Source: Collimonas sp. OK307 (GTDB lineage Bacteria > Pseudomonadota > Gammaproteobacteria > Burkholderiales > Burkholderiaceae_D). From it: a DNA stretch of 64,000 nucleotides. The DNA lies in assembly GCF_900113705.1 (NCBI RefSeq), contig NZ_FOQI01000015.1, positions 1 through 64,000 on the forward strand, given 5' to 3'. Position 1 is the first letter of the stretch, and each line of letters opens with the position of its first letter. The translations under genes were made by a program, and so were the position numbers. Below the pieces are notes generated by a model. The model had not been told where the DNA came from, ran no database searches, and saw only the letters and a list, made by a program, of their open reading frames with translations. This document shows positions 44,877 through 54,544 of this stretch, piece after piece.

Positions 44877-46196
44877 TTACGCCGCCTGCGGCAGCAAGTC
44901 GTCCTTCAAGGCTTGCTGCCGCCAACGCCAGCCTAACAGCGCCAAAGCCAGCAGGGCATGCAACGCGGCTATGCCAAGCATCACCCAGCCATTGCCGATA
45001 TGCAGCGGCATGAAGAATATGGATAGGGATTTCAATCCCATCATCTTGCTCAGGAACGGCAGCAAGCCGTTGATGAGCGCGAGATACAAGATGGTGGTGG
45101 CGCCGACTCGCTTGCTCTTGCCGGAAAAGGCGAAGAACAGGTATACACAGCAGTCGCGCAACAACATCAGGGCGAGCGTCAGGGCCAGGAACGACAGACT
45201 GGCGATGGTTGCCGACAGCTTGAATGGCAGGTCTTCGCCATTACTGAACTGCAGCAGTAGCGCAAAACAGAAACTCAAGACCAGCGTAGTTGGCCAGATT
45301 GGCAAATTACGGAACAGGCCATGCCAATTGCCAGCTTTTGCCCGGGTAATGACACGTTGCCAGAGCGCGATGTCGTTTTCTTCCGAGAATAGCGCCGCGT
45401 AGGTCATGGCCATTGAGAACAGCAGGGCAATCCACGGCAGCCCGGCACCGTCGGTAAAGCCGGCGACATAGACTGCCAGCAGGCAGCAAGCCAGTGGCCA
45501 GGCCCAGGGAATGGTCGTGATTTGCAGCGCGCTGCTCATACTGCGCCATGCCGCAAATACAGCGAAGGCGGCAAAGAATATCGTGCTGGCCAGCAGAAAC
45601 GCGCTATACGCAAACGGCTGCCCCCACCAGAGAACGGAAGCGTCGACTCCAGAGCGCAAACGTGGTGCGAACAGGAAAACCATCAGCACCACTGCCCAGG
45701 CAATGCCGCCACGCTGCACTGCACGGATGTCGCTGCGCATCAAATGCAGGTTCAGGGCAATCGTCGCTGCATGCATCAGTATGCCTAGGGCTACCAGCGT
45801 CAAGCTGCTGGTAAATGTCATGGCATCCTCTCGCGTCAGCGCGGCGATCGCGAATACCAGCAAGCAAAGAACGCCGCCATACCAGTTGAAAGCTGTGGCG
45901 CCGAACAGCTTGCCCCAGGTCATGGTCCAGGGATTGAGCGCGCTCATGCGTTGCTGGTCCCAGGTTTTGTCGCGGATTTCATCGATCACGGCGCTGCTGG
46001 CGCTGCGGGTTCCCCACAGGCAGACGATGCCGCCAAACAAGATCAACGCTATGCTGTCCAGCGGCAGGCCGCCAAGGAAATTATTGCTTGCGATGCTGAA
46101 TGCGAAAAAAATCAATCCCAGGATGGCCGGCATGGCAATCAAGCGATGTAAGGAGAATTGCAGCCACAGGTTACGTTTGAATTCAGGATTGATCAT
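44877..46196 (-). CDS. ABC-2-type transporter membrane protein
   Basis: A 439-residue protein with about a dozen hydrophobic segments and little charged loop sequence, beginning MINPEFKRNLWLQFSLHRL. It overlaps the ATPase gene by ATGA and so should be its membrane partner. Substrate unknown; related pairs export peptides, antibiotics or lipid compounds. It ends one base from the convergent transaldolase gene. Confidence 0.78.
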   Translation of the reverse strand: MINPEFKRNLWLQFSLHRLIAMPAILGLIFFAFSIASNNFLGGLPLDSIALILFGGIVCLWGTRSASSAVIDEIRDKTWDQQRMSALNPWTMTWGKLFGATAFNWYGGVLCLLVFAIAALTREDAMTFTSSLTLVALGILMHAATIALNLHLMRSDIRAVQRGGIAWAVVLMVFLFAPRLRSGVDASVLWWGQPFAYSAFLLASTIFFAAFAVFAAWRSMSSALQITTIPWAWPLACCLLAVYVAGFTDGAGLPWIALLFSMAMTYAALFSEENDIALWQRVITRAKAGNWHGLFRNLPIWPTTLVLSFCFALLLQFSNGEDLPFKLSATIASLSFLALTLALMLLRDCCVYLFFAFSGKSKRVGATTILYLALINGLLPFLSKMMGLKSLSIFFMPLHIGNGWVMLGIAALHALLALALLGWRWRQQALKDDLLPQAA

Positions 46197-47164
46197 GATG
46201 CGCTCCTGGCAGTTTGACCGTTATTTTCATAGCTGGCGACTGAGCGCAGATACGATTGCTGCAGGTTTTCCTTTTGATCGGTAAAGCTGGCAACCGCCAG
46301 TCCGCCATCAATCAGGCGCGCCAGCAATGCCGCCTGGGCGTGCTCGTCGCCGCTGAAGACGAAATCGGCGCTACGCTCGTCGCAGGCGCTTATCTGCACG
46401 GACGGCTCGGTGGCCAGTTGCGCGCGCAAGCTGGAATTGGCTTGAGCCAGAGTGATCCGCAGTGATTTGTGTTGAGCGAGTTCGATGCTGTCGTGGGCCA
46501 GCGCGCGATATTCCAGTACTTTGCCATCGCGCAAAGCCAGCATATGAGTCGAATACTCATCCAGCTCCGCCAGGATATGCGACGACACCAGCAGCGTCAT
46601 GCCTTGCGCCTGCAGCTGTCGAAACAGTCCCGCCAGGCTGGCGCGCGCTTCGGGGTCGAGGCCGGATGCCGGTTCGTCCAGCAGCAGGATTTTCGGACTG
46701 TGAATGATGGCCTGGCCGATGGCGACACGCTGGCGCAAGCCGCGCGACAGCTTGTCGCAGGTCTGCTGCAGGCGTTCTGTCAATCCTAGTTGCTGCGCGG
46801 TAGTCTGGGTCGCCTGCGGGATCGCCGACGCCGGCAAACCTTGGGCGGCGGCCGCATATTCAAAACACTGCGCCACGGTCAGCGCTTGATACAAGCCATA
46901 GAAATCGGACAGGTAACCCATGATCCGGTGTACTTCACGCGGCTGTTCCAGCACATCCATGCCAGCCACGCTGATCGAACCGGAAAGTGGGGTTTCCAGA
47001 CCCGCAATGCAGCGCATCAGCGTGGTTTTGCCGGCACCGTTGGAGCCGACCAGTGCAGTCACGCTACCGGCTTCGACCTGCAGGCTGACCTGATGCAAAG
47101 CGCGGTGACCGGGGTAATCGAAGGTAAGGCCGGAGATTTTTATCATGTGATTGAATCGATCCAT
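46193..47164 (-). CDS. ABC exporter ATP-binding protein
   Basis: The 323-residue protein has Walker A GSNGAGKTTL, Walker B ILLLDEPASGLDPEA and the switch histidine in LVSSHILAEL. The signature is LSRGLRQRVAIGQA rather than LSGGQ, a form seen in CcmA/DRA-type exporters of this class. A C-terminal extension of about 100 residues follows the nucleotide-binding domain. ATG 47146 (MIKISGLTFDY) is an equally possible start; neither has a clear ribosome site. Confidence 0.85.
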   Translation of the reverse strand: MDRFNHMIKISGLTFDYPGHRALHQVSLQVEAGSVTALVGSNGAGKTTLMRCIAGLETPLSGSISVAGMDVLEQPREVHRIMGYLSDFYGLYQALTVAQCFEYAAAAQGLPASAIPQATQTTAQQLGLTERLQQTCDKLSRGLRQRVAIGQAIIHSPKILLLDEPASGLDPEARASLAGLFRQLQAQGMTLLVSSHILAELDEYSTHMLALRDGKVLEYRALAHDSIELAQHKSLRITLAQANSSLRAQLATEPSVQISACDERSADFVFSGDEHAQAALLARLIDGGLAVASFTDQKENLQQSYLRSVASYENNGQTARSAS

Positions 47165-47365
47165 TAATCAGTCAATAAGGTGACGTAGGGAGCATGACAG
47201 CAATGCAAGCTGCTAATAATAAAGCAATGTGTGAAAAGGATACGCGACAAATTGCGCCTCGCAACATCGTGTATCAAACCGTGGCTAGCTGTTACCAATT
47301 GATTCACCTGCTTCGTTGATGCGGCAACTCCGGTTAAATAGCTGATTTATCTATTGGAGATTGTT

Positions 47366-47929
47366 ATGCACACCAAGCAGCTGTTGTCCGCTTTGAAGCT
47401 GGGTTCGCTTGCAGCTTTGTTCAGCGTGGGGCTGGCATCCTCGGCGCTGGCAGCGCCGGTGATGGATTTTCACGTGGAGGATGTATTGTCGGTGGCCGGC
47501 GGGGTGAAGGACGAGTTGCATCTGAACGCGAATCAACAGACTTTATGGCGCCAGCTGGAAACCAGGACGCACACCATCCTCAGCGACAGGGAAAAGCGGC
47601 AACACGATCTGCAAGCCAATATGAGCAACGGTCTCAAGGATCCGGCGATCGATTTGCGGCAGTTGTCGGCAGCGATTGATACGGAATCCGGATTGGCTGC
47701 GCAGGAAGGGCGCCAGTTGCGCGAACTGTGGCTGACCATGAACGATGCACTGGACGATCAGCAGCGCCAGGCGGTTCGCTTGTTCCTGGCGGATCGCCTG
47801 GTGCGCGTAGATAAGGTGTCTTGCGAGCCCGGCTCAACGGCTGGCAAGGACAAACCGTCCGGCAAGGGCCATGGTAAAGGCATGGGCGGTATGGGGGGCA
47901 TGGGAGGGACAAACGGCGGCGGCATGTAA
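47366..47929 (+). CDS. Spy/CpxP-like periplasmic protein with Gly-Met-rich tail
   Basis: Starting at ATG 47366, after TTGGAG, the 187-residue protein has a signal peptide (cleavage near ALA-APV), a helical region with LHLNANQQTLWRQLETRT, the LTxxQ-like pattern of Spy/CpxP proteins, and a C-terminal tail of KGHGKGMGGMGGMGG character encoded by three 9-bp units. Proteins of this group bind unfolded proteins or metals in the periplasm; the Met/Gly/His tail would suit metal binding. Confidence 0.65.
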   Translation: MHTKQLLSALKLGSLAALFSVGLASSALAAPVMDFHVEDVLSVAGGVKDELHLNANQQTLWRQLETRTHTILSDREKRQHDLQANMSNGLKDPAIDLRQLSAAIDTESGLAAQEGRQLRELWLTMNDALDDQQRQAVRLFLADRLVRVDKVSCEPGSTAGKDKPSGKGHGKGMGGMGGMGGTNGGGM

Positions 47930-48108
47930 TTGCATGCCACGTTTTTTCATTGGAAATTTTTTTGCCAGGAATGATTTAACAAGAATTTGCAAATTTACCA
48001 TTTTCCTGTCGAACCGAACCGGAGTTTTCCCTTCTAAAATGTTTGCAGCTGTTTTGGCTGATGTCTACCGATGCCTCCGTGGCCGGTGCTTACATATTGG
48101 ATTCGGTA

Positions 48109-48633
48109 ATGCGGTTAAAGCAGATAAGTGGTTGGGTGGTGTTGGGTAGTGTCGTGATGTTGAGTGCTTGTAGTTCCGTCGTGACCGAGGGTAGTTCGGC
48201 AGCGGCGGGGGTGGCCGGTACTGCGTTGGCGAGCAAGCTTACCAATAATGCCGCGGTGGCGACCGGTATCGGTCTCGGTGTGCAAGCGGCGACGCGCGCG
48301 GGTGTGCAGTATCAGCAGCGCAAGGTGCATGGCGAGGCACAGGACGCCATCGCCGGCACAGCCGGCAGCCTGGCGGTCGGCGCGGTCGCCAACTGGCAGG
48401 TCGTACACTCGTTGCCGATCGAAGACAATGAGCGCGGCCGGGTTACCGTCAGCCGGGTTATCGCCAGCCAGGGCATGAGTTGCAAGGAGATCGTGTTTTC
48501 TGTCGACGGGCTGGTGGATAAGGCTAGCAAACCGACCAGTGAATTTTACATGGCGACCATATGCCAGGCGGGACCAGCCTGGAAGTGGGCGTCCGCGGAA
48601 CCCGCAACCGAGCGCTGGGGAGCATTGCAGTGA
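48109..48633 (+). CDS. Putative lipoprotein, first of a tandem pair
   Basis: From ATG 48109 the protein has 174 residues with lipobox MLSAC, then an Ala/Gly-rich stretch (AAAGVAGTALASKLTNNAAVATGIGLGVQAATRAGVQY) and a globular part ending WKWASAEPATERWGALQ. The last motif and the Ala/Gly region recur in the next gene. No family recognised. It overlaps the next start codon by one base (TGATG). Confidence 0.7.
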   Translation: MRLKQISGWVVLGSVVMLSACSSVVTEGSSAAAGVAGTALASKLTNNAAVATGIGLGVQAATRAGVQYQQRKVHGEAQDAIAGTAGSLAVGAVANWQVVHSLPIEDNERGRVTVSRVIASQGMSCKEIVFSVDGLVDKASKPTSEFYMATICQAGPAWKWASAEPATERWGALQ

Positions 48634-49148
48634 TGCGGCGCGGTGGTATTTCACGCAGGGCTGTCAGTGGCGCCTGTTTGCTGGCGGCGGCAGTAGTATT
48701 GAGCGGCTGTAACAGCATCGGCGGTTTTGCCGGCGCGGCGGCGGGCGTCGCCAGCGGCGCCGTCAGCTCCAATCCGGCAGTGGGCTATGCCGTCGGCATA
48801 GGCGTGCAAGCGGCGACCGACGCAACTACCAAATATATCTACCGCAGCTGGCAGAAAACCGAACAGGATGAAATTGCAGCCATCACCGGTCAGTTGGAGG
48901 TGGGCCAGTCACGTCACTGGGCATACGTCAATCCGATCGGCTACGGTAACGAGCAGGGAGAAGTGCGCGTGACGCGCCTGATAGACACCCCGCTGGCTCT
49001 ATGCAAGGAAATGATGCTGTCGGTCGACACGGGTGAGGGTGCGCAGTTGAAGCGCGCCTGGTATATCGCCAGCGCTTGCCGCAGCGATGATGTGTGGAAG
49101 TGGGCGGTAGCGGAACCAGCGGTGGAACGCTGGGGTAGTCTGCAGTAG
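48633..49148 (+). CDS. Putative lipoprotein, second of a tandem pair
   Basis: From ATG 48633 there are 171 residues with lipobox VLSGC and a region AAAGVASGAVSSNPAVGYAV then GIGVQAATDATTKYIYRSW, ending WKWAVAEPAVERWGSLQ. It is clearly related to the preceding protein but diverged in the middle, so the pair is an old duplication. Coupling of the genes suggests that the two products work together in the envelope. Function unknown. Confidence 0.7.
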   Translation: MRRGGISRRAVSGACLLAAAVVLSGCNSIGGFAGAAAGVASGAVSSNPAVGYAVGIGVQAATDATTKYIYRSWQKTEQDEIAAITGQLEVGQSRHWAYVNPIGYGNEQGEVRVTRLIDTPLALCKEMMLSVDTGEGAQLKRAWYIASACRSDDVWKWAVAEPAVERWGSLQ

Positions 49149-49158
49149 CGGTCTCTTG

Positions 49159-49647
49159 TTACCAGCGGCCGGTCAGCATTAAAAAGCCAGGAATCCAACA
49201 TGAAAAAATTCCGATGATCGCAGTGATGGGACCGAGCGATCGAATGGTTTTTTGAAGCGCCATGGCCAGGAAAAACAGGAACCAGAGTGCGCCCCATGCC
49301 AGCCACATCACGGTAGAACGGATATCCTGGTTCACCGCCAGCCACGCCATCGGCAAGGTATTGATAGCGACGAACAGGCAGTACCAGCCTAAGCCTTTGC
49401 CGTTCATGCCTTTCCATTGCACCACTGCCAGATACAGGTAAGTGAAGGCAAACAACAGGCCCGCCGCGGTGCTGAGGTAGCCGGCATTGTCAACGCTGCG
49501 GACCAGGCCCAGCAGACTGATGAACAGCGCCAGGATGCCGACCAGGAAATTGAAGACGGCATTTTCACGCGCCTCGATGCGGCCGGTCAAGCCGACGCCA
49601 TTGACGACCAGCACTGCGCCGATGAACAGTAGAGCAATGCCCAACAT
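49159..49647 (-). CDS. AmiS/UreI-family urea or amide channel
   Basis: The 162-residue protein has six hydrophobic segments and the AmiS/UreI pattern (MLGIALLFIGAVLVVNGVG at the start, WGALWFLFFLAMAL, then GIFSCWIPGFLMLTG at the end). Relatives conduct urea or short-chain amides across the inner membrane. No amidase or urease gene is in the window; a Liv-type ABC transporter is encoded on the same strand 177 bp upstream. Confidence 0.85.
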   Translation of the reverse strand: MLGIALLFIGAVLVVNGVGLTGRIEARENAVFNFLVGILALFISLLGLVRSVDNAGYLSTAAGLLFAFTYLYLAVVQWKGMNGKGLGWYCLFVAINTLPMAWLAVNQDIRSTVMWLAWGALWFLFFLAMALQKTIRSLGPITAIIGIFSCWIPGFLMLTGRW

Positions 49648-49749
49648 GGTTTATTTCCTTCTGCAAGACTATCGATAATTCTGTCGGATTTTCCGAGTTT
49701 GCAGGGAAGATACCCGGTTGTCTTATATGCAGGTATGCCGGAAATGAAT

Positions 49750-49773
49750 AAGGCCAATATGAATATTGGCCTT
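49750..49773 (-). terminator. Palindromic hairpin after the Liv-type operon
   Basis: AAGGCCAATAT and ATATTGGCCTT form a perfect 11-bp stem with a two-base spacer. It lies 51 bp beyond livF. On the minus strand it is followed by ATTCATTTCC, a weak T-run, so termination is plausible but not certain. Confidence 0.6.
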
Positions 49774-49823
49774 GAATTTGAACGCTACATAGGTTTAATG
49801 CAAAGCTGGCATAACCGAGCAGG

Positions 49824-50557
<734 letters not shown>

Positions 50558-50561
<4 letters not shown>

Positions 50562-51319
50562 TCTGCGTCTTCCTTGCCCAGGTAGGCTTCAATCACTTCC
50601 TGGTTATTCTTGATCTGATCGGGAGTGCCTTCGGCGATGATGCGGCCGAAGTTGAGCACCGCGATGCGGTCGCACAGGCCCATCACGAAGCGCATATCGT
50701 GCTCGATCATGAAGATGCTGAAACCGCGTTGCTTGATGTTCAGGATTTCCGTCATCAGCTCGGTTTTTTCGGCGGGATTCATGCCTGCCACCGGCTCGTC
50801 CAGCAGCAACAGCTTCGGCTTGGTCGCCAGCGCCCGGGCGAATTCGAGCTTGCGCTGTTCGCCATAGGAGAGGCTGTCGGCCAGCATTTGCGCCTTATGA
50901 TCCAAACGTACCCAGGACAATAATTCCAACGCCCGCTCGCGCGCTTGAGCTTCTATCTTTCTGAAGCCGCCAAGATTGAGCAACACGCTGCCGAAGCCGT
51001 AGTGCATATGATCGTGCATGCCGACCACGACGTTTTCCAGCAAGGTCATTTCCTTGAACACGCGGATGTTCTGGAACGTGCGGGCGATACCGCGCTCGGT
51101 GATCTTGTGCGGTGCGACCTTGCCGATGTCCTGGCCGTCGAATTCGATCGCGCCGCCGGAAGCGCGCAGCAAACCGGTGATCAGGTTGAAGACGGTGGTC
51201 TTGCCGGCGCCGTTAGGGCCTATCAAGCCAAAGATGCCACCCTGCGGGACATTAAAATTGACGTCCTGCAAAACCTGCAGGCCGCCAAAGTTCTTGCTGA
51301 TGTTTTTGAGTTGCAGCAT
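50558..51319 (-). CDS. livG: Branched-chain amino acid/amide ABC transporter ATPase, LivG type
   Basis: The 253-residue ATPase has Walker A GPNGAGKTTVFNLITG, the LivG block IARTFQNIRVFKEMTLLENVVVGMH, a signature of the form LSYGEQRKLEFARAL and Walker B LLLLDEPVAGMNPAE. The start overlaps the livM stop by one base (TAATG). Confidence 0.93.
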
Positions 51320-52239
51320 TATTTACTTCCTCCAGCCTGTGCCTTGCGCTGGAAAAACGCACGGGTCCAACCTTGGATCCGACGCGGGTCCCAGATGCCC
51401 TTCGGCAGATACAGGATCACCAGCACCAGGATCAAGCCGTTGACGACCGACCGGTAACTGTTGAAATCGCGCAGCGCTTCCGGCAGCAGCGTCAGCACCA
51501 TACCGCCGATGGTCGGGCCGATCAGGGTGCTGGTGCCGCCGAACACGGCCATGGTCAGAATCTCGACGGCGTTTTCGAAAGCGTAGTTGCCGGGGCCGAT
51601 GGTGAAAGTGTAGTGGGCGTTGAGGCCGCCGGCCACGCCGGCAATGGCAGCGCCGATGACAAACGCCAGCAGCTTGTAGCCGGCGACATTGATGCCCATC
51701 AGGCGCGCCGCAACTTCATCTTCCTTGATGGCTTCGAAGGCGCGGCCGATTTTCGAGCGGCGGATGCGCGCCAGGATGTACAGCGTAAGCGCCAGCAGCA
51801 ACACGATGTGCCACCATTCTGTTTTCAACGGGATGCCGTTCAAACCGAGCGGGCCGCCGGTGATATCCATGTTGAGCACAACCACTCTGACCACCTCGCC
51901 GAAGCCAAGGGTCGCCATCGCCAGATAGACGCCGGACAGGCGCAAGGTCGGAATGCCGATGATCAGCGCCACCAGCGCCGGCAATGCGCCGCCGATTGCC
52001 AGCGCTACCGGAAACGGCAGGCCGGTCTGCATGCTGATCAGCGAGGCGGCATAAGCGCCGATACCCATGAAGGCCGCATTGGCCAAGGACAGCAGACCGC
52101 ATGACAACGTAACGTAAATCGAAAGTGCCAGCATGGCGTTGACGCCGAGGCTGAAAATGACGGTATTGTAGGTCGACCAGAAGCCGTCCCACCAATCCAG
52201 GAAGCCGGCAGCGCCGACAGTTGTAAGCAATTCGGTCAT
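51319..52239 (-). CDS. livM: Branched-chain amino acid/amide ABC transporter permease, LivM type
   Basis: A 306-residue protein with about nine hydrophobic segments and LivM blocks: LSCGLLSLANAAFMGIGAYAA, RLSGVYLAMATLGFGEVVRVV and GGTSTLIGPTIGGMVLTLLPEAL. It forms the pore with LivH and lies 1 bp from it. Confidence 0.92.
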   Translation of the reverse strand: MTELLTTVGAAGFLDWWDGFWSTYNTVIFSLGVNAMLALSIYVTLSCGLLSLANAAFMGIGAYAASLISMQTGLPFPVALAIGGALPALVALIIGIPTLRLSGVYLAMATLGFGEVVRVVVLNMDITGGPLGLNGIPLKTEWWHIVLLLALTLYILARIRRSKIGRAFEAIKEDEVAARLMGINVAGYKLLAFVIGAAIAGVAGGLNAHYTFTIGPGNYAFENAVEILTMAVFGGTSTLIGPTIGGMVLTLLPEALRDFNSYRSVVNGLILVLVILYLPKGIWDPRRIQGWTRAFFQRKAQAGGSK

Positions 52240-52240
52240 G

Positions 52241-53122
52241 TCAGGCCTTCCTTTCCAGTACTTTGCCGAACATGCCGGAAGGCTTGACCAGTAAAATCAG
52301 AAACAGCAATCCGAACCCCACGGCGTCGCGGAAATCGCTGGAAATATAGGCTACCGTCAGCACCTCGGCGAAACCGAGGAACAGGCCGGCAATCATGGCG
52401 CCGCGAATGTCGCCCATGCCGCCCAGGATGATGACGGCGATGCCTTTGTGCAGCATCGGCTGGCCCATGAATGGCGTAATCGCGTTGAACGACAGGCCGA
52501 CCAGCACGCCAGCGGCTCCGCCCAGGGCGGCGGCAGCGAACGAGGTCAGGTAGAACAGGCCTTCGACATTGATGCCGAGCAGGTATGCTGCTTTCGGCGA
52601 TTCGGCTATCGCGCGCAAGGCACGGCCGAGCTGGGTGCGGCGCATGACCGCTAGCAGCACCAGCATCAGGATGAAGGAAATCAGGACGATGCCGATTTGC
52701 ACCGCGGTGACATGCAGATGGCCCCAGTTATAGCTTTCTTCCGGAATGGTGCCGACCGGGAAGCGTTTGTTTTCAGCGCCAAACATACCTTGCGCCAGGC
52801 TGGTGAGGATGGTGGCGACGCCGATGGTGGCGATCATTGGCGCCAGATGGGGGGCGTTGCGAGCACGCAGCGGCTTCAGCACCAGATAGTCGACCAGCAA
52901 GCCGATCAGGCCGGACACCAGCATCGCCGCCAGCATCGCCAGCCAGAGTGGCAGCGCCAGGTGTTCCACCAGCAGCAACGCCGCGTAACTGCCAAGCATG
53001 AAAATGGCGCCGTGCGATAAATTGATCACGCCCAGCACGCCGAAGACCAGCGTGAAACCCAAGGCAAACAGCGCATAGACGCTGCCCAGCGAAAGGGCGT
53101 TGATGAGTTGTTGTTCAAGCAT
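52241..53122 (-). CDS. livH: Branched-chain amino acid/amide ABC transporter permease, LivH type
   Basis: The 293-residue protein has about eight hydrophobic segments, starts with QQLINALSLGSVYALFALG and holds LTLVFGVLGVINLSHGAIFMLGSY, as in LivH. GGEEVAEV-like coupling sequence RALRAIAESPKAAYLLGINVE is present. It is preceded by two repeat hairpins that separate it from the binding-protein gene. Confidence 0.92.
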   Translation of the reverse strand: MLEQQLINALSLGSVYALFALGFTLVFGVLGVINLSHGAIFMLGSYAALLLVEHLALPLWLAMLAAMLVSGLIGLLVDYLVLKPLRARNAPHLAPMIATIGVATILTSLAQGMFGAENKRFPVGTIPEESYNWGHLHVTAVQIGIVLISFILMLVLLAVMRRTQLGRALRAIAESPKAAYLLGINVEGLFYLTSFAAAALGGAAGVLVGLSFNAITPFMGQPMLHKGIAVIILGGMGDIRGAMIAGLFLGFAEVLTVAYISSDFRDAVGFGLLFLILLVKPSGMFGKVLERKA

Positions 53123-53156
53123 GGAGGTTTTTTTCTAAAAATCAGCCGCAAAGATA

Positions 53157-53252
53157 GTTAAGTGGGGTCAGAGTTTTTTTACGATAGCTTTATCGTCGTA
53201 AATTACACTCCCCGTGCGGCTCTGACCCCAGTTAACGGACTACGGAGTACAG
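53157..53252. repeat. Short copy B of the dispersed hairpin element
   Basis: GTTAA-G-TGGGGTCAGA (53157-53172) pairs with TCTGACCCCA-G-TTAAC (53221-53236), with one G/G mismatch. Inside is a second stem ACGATA / TATCGT. The right side continues with GGACTACGGAGTAC, the start of module 2 seen in the long copies, and then stops resembling them. Confidence 0.85.
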
Positions 53253-53314
53253 TTCTTTGCGGCCTGTGCAGTACTTTGTTAGTGCGACGAAGGCATTCTT
53301 TCTCCGGACGCCGT

Positions 53315-53373
53315 CAATAGGGGACAGAGTAATTCGTCGCGCTGCGGCGACTCTTAAACTCTGTCCCCAATTG
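53315..53373. repeat. Short copy C of the dispersed hairpin element, GACAGAGT variant
   Basis: CAAT-A-GGGGACAGAGT (53315-53330) pairs with ACTCTGTCCCC-A-ATTG (53358-53373), with an A/A mismatch and an inner stem GTCGC / GCGAC. It lies 13 bp after the stop codon of the binding-protein gene and may serve as its transcript end. Confidence 0.85.
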
Positions 53374-53386
53374 ACTAGAGACTCCG

Positions 53387-54544
53387 TTACTTCAGCAAAA
53401 TGAACTTGCCGCCCTTGGCAATATTCACAATCGCTTCCTGCTGCGCGTCGTAGCCGACTTCCTTGCCGGCCACTGCCGGCGCCTTGCGGAATGCGAATTT
53501 GCCTGTCGCGCCATCAATCGTCACTGCCCGTAAAGCCTGCTGCAAAGCAATCCGATCCTTATCAATCGCACCACTCAGCTTGACGTTCTTCAAAGCAGCG
53601 GCAACAACATGCAAAGCGTCATAAGCTTGCGCAGCAAACTGATCAGGATCACTGCCGAACTTGGCTTTATAAGCAGCCATGAATGCCTTGTTGGCAGGCG
53701 TCTGGTTTTCGGACGACCATGGGCTGCCCATGATGGTGTCGTCGCCGGCGCCCTTGGCGATATCAAACAGCTTCGGCGAGTTCAGGCCGTTGCCGCCGAT
53801 GAACGGCTGCTTCATGCCCAGCGCACGGGTTTGCAGGATGATGTTGGCCGCTTCTTCAGTCAGGCAGGAGCAAACGATGGCGTCTGGATTCGAAGCCTTG
53901 ATCTTGGTCAGCTGCGCCTTGAAATCGACGTCGCCCTTGGCATACGCTTCAGTGGTGGTGACCGGGATTTTCTGATCGGCCAGGGTTCCCTTGAAAACGT
54001 CGTAACCGCTCTTGGTGAAAGCGTCGTCGTTACCGTAGATGATGGCGACTTTCTTGATGCCGAAGTGCTTGACCGCAGCGCGTGTGGTGACCGGCAGAAC
54101 GTCGGCTTCCATGACGGAGTTGCGGAAGGTGAACGGGCCCATGGCGGTGATACCGTCAGCGGTATTGCTGGTGCCGAATGCTACCACTTTAGCGGCATTG
54201 GCGATCGGGTCGGCAGCGAATGCCGAGTTGGACAGGGTAGGGCCGAATACCAGCAAAACCTTGTCCTTGAAGATCAGTTTCTTGAAGACGTTGATGGCTT
54301 CTTCTTTTTTGCCTTGCTCATCTTCGATGATCAGTTGCAGCTTGTTACCGCTAACGCCGCCGGCAGCGTTGACTTCATCTGCAGCCAGTGAAAAGCCGTT
54401 CTTGATGGCGACGCCGTATTTGGCGGCTGGGCCGGTCAGTGCTGCGGCCAGGCCGAGCTTGACGTCGGCGGCATGTGCGGAACTGCCCAGGCCGGCGGCA
54501 AGCATCAGCAAAGGGAGTGTTTTCAGGAATGTTTTGACTCGCAT
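53387..54544 (-). CDS. Periplasmic binding protein of the Liv-type transporter
   Basis: The 385-residue protein has a signal peptide (cleavage near AHA-ADV) and a Peripla_BP_6 fold: LGLAAALTGPAAKYGVAIKNGFSLAADEVNAAGG, VKHFGIKKVAIIYGNDDAFTKSG and AAQAYDALHVVAAALK. It captures a branched-chain amino acid, amide or aromatic acid for LivHMGF. GGAGG lies 8 bases before the ATG. The 264 bp to livH hold two repeat hairpins. Confidence 0.9.
   Translation of the reverse strand: MRVKTFLKTLPLLMLAAGLGSSAHAADVKLGLAAALTGPAAKYGVAIKNGFSLAADEVNAAGGVSGNKLQLIIEDEQGKKEEAINVFKKLIFKDKVLLVFGPTLSNSAFAADPIANAAKVVAFGTSNTADGITAMGPFTFRNSVMEADVLPVTTRAAVKHFGIKKVAIIYGNDDAFTKSGYDVFKGTLADQKIPVTTTEAYAKGDVDFKAQLTKIKASNPDAIVCSCLTEEAANIILQTRALGMKQPFIGGNGLNSPKLFDIAKGAGDDTIMGSPWSSENQTPANKAFMAAYKAKFGSDPDQFAAQAYDALHVVAAALKNVKLSGAIDKDRIALQQALRAVTIDGATGKFAFRKAPAVAGKEVGYDAQQEAIVNIAKGGKFILLK

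Noticed and set aside
53609-54391. 260-codon plus-strand ORF opposite the binding-protein gene
   Set aside because: Antisense to a protein with a clear signal peptide and conserved fold.
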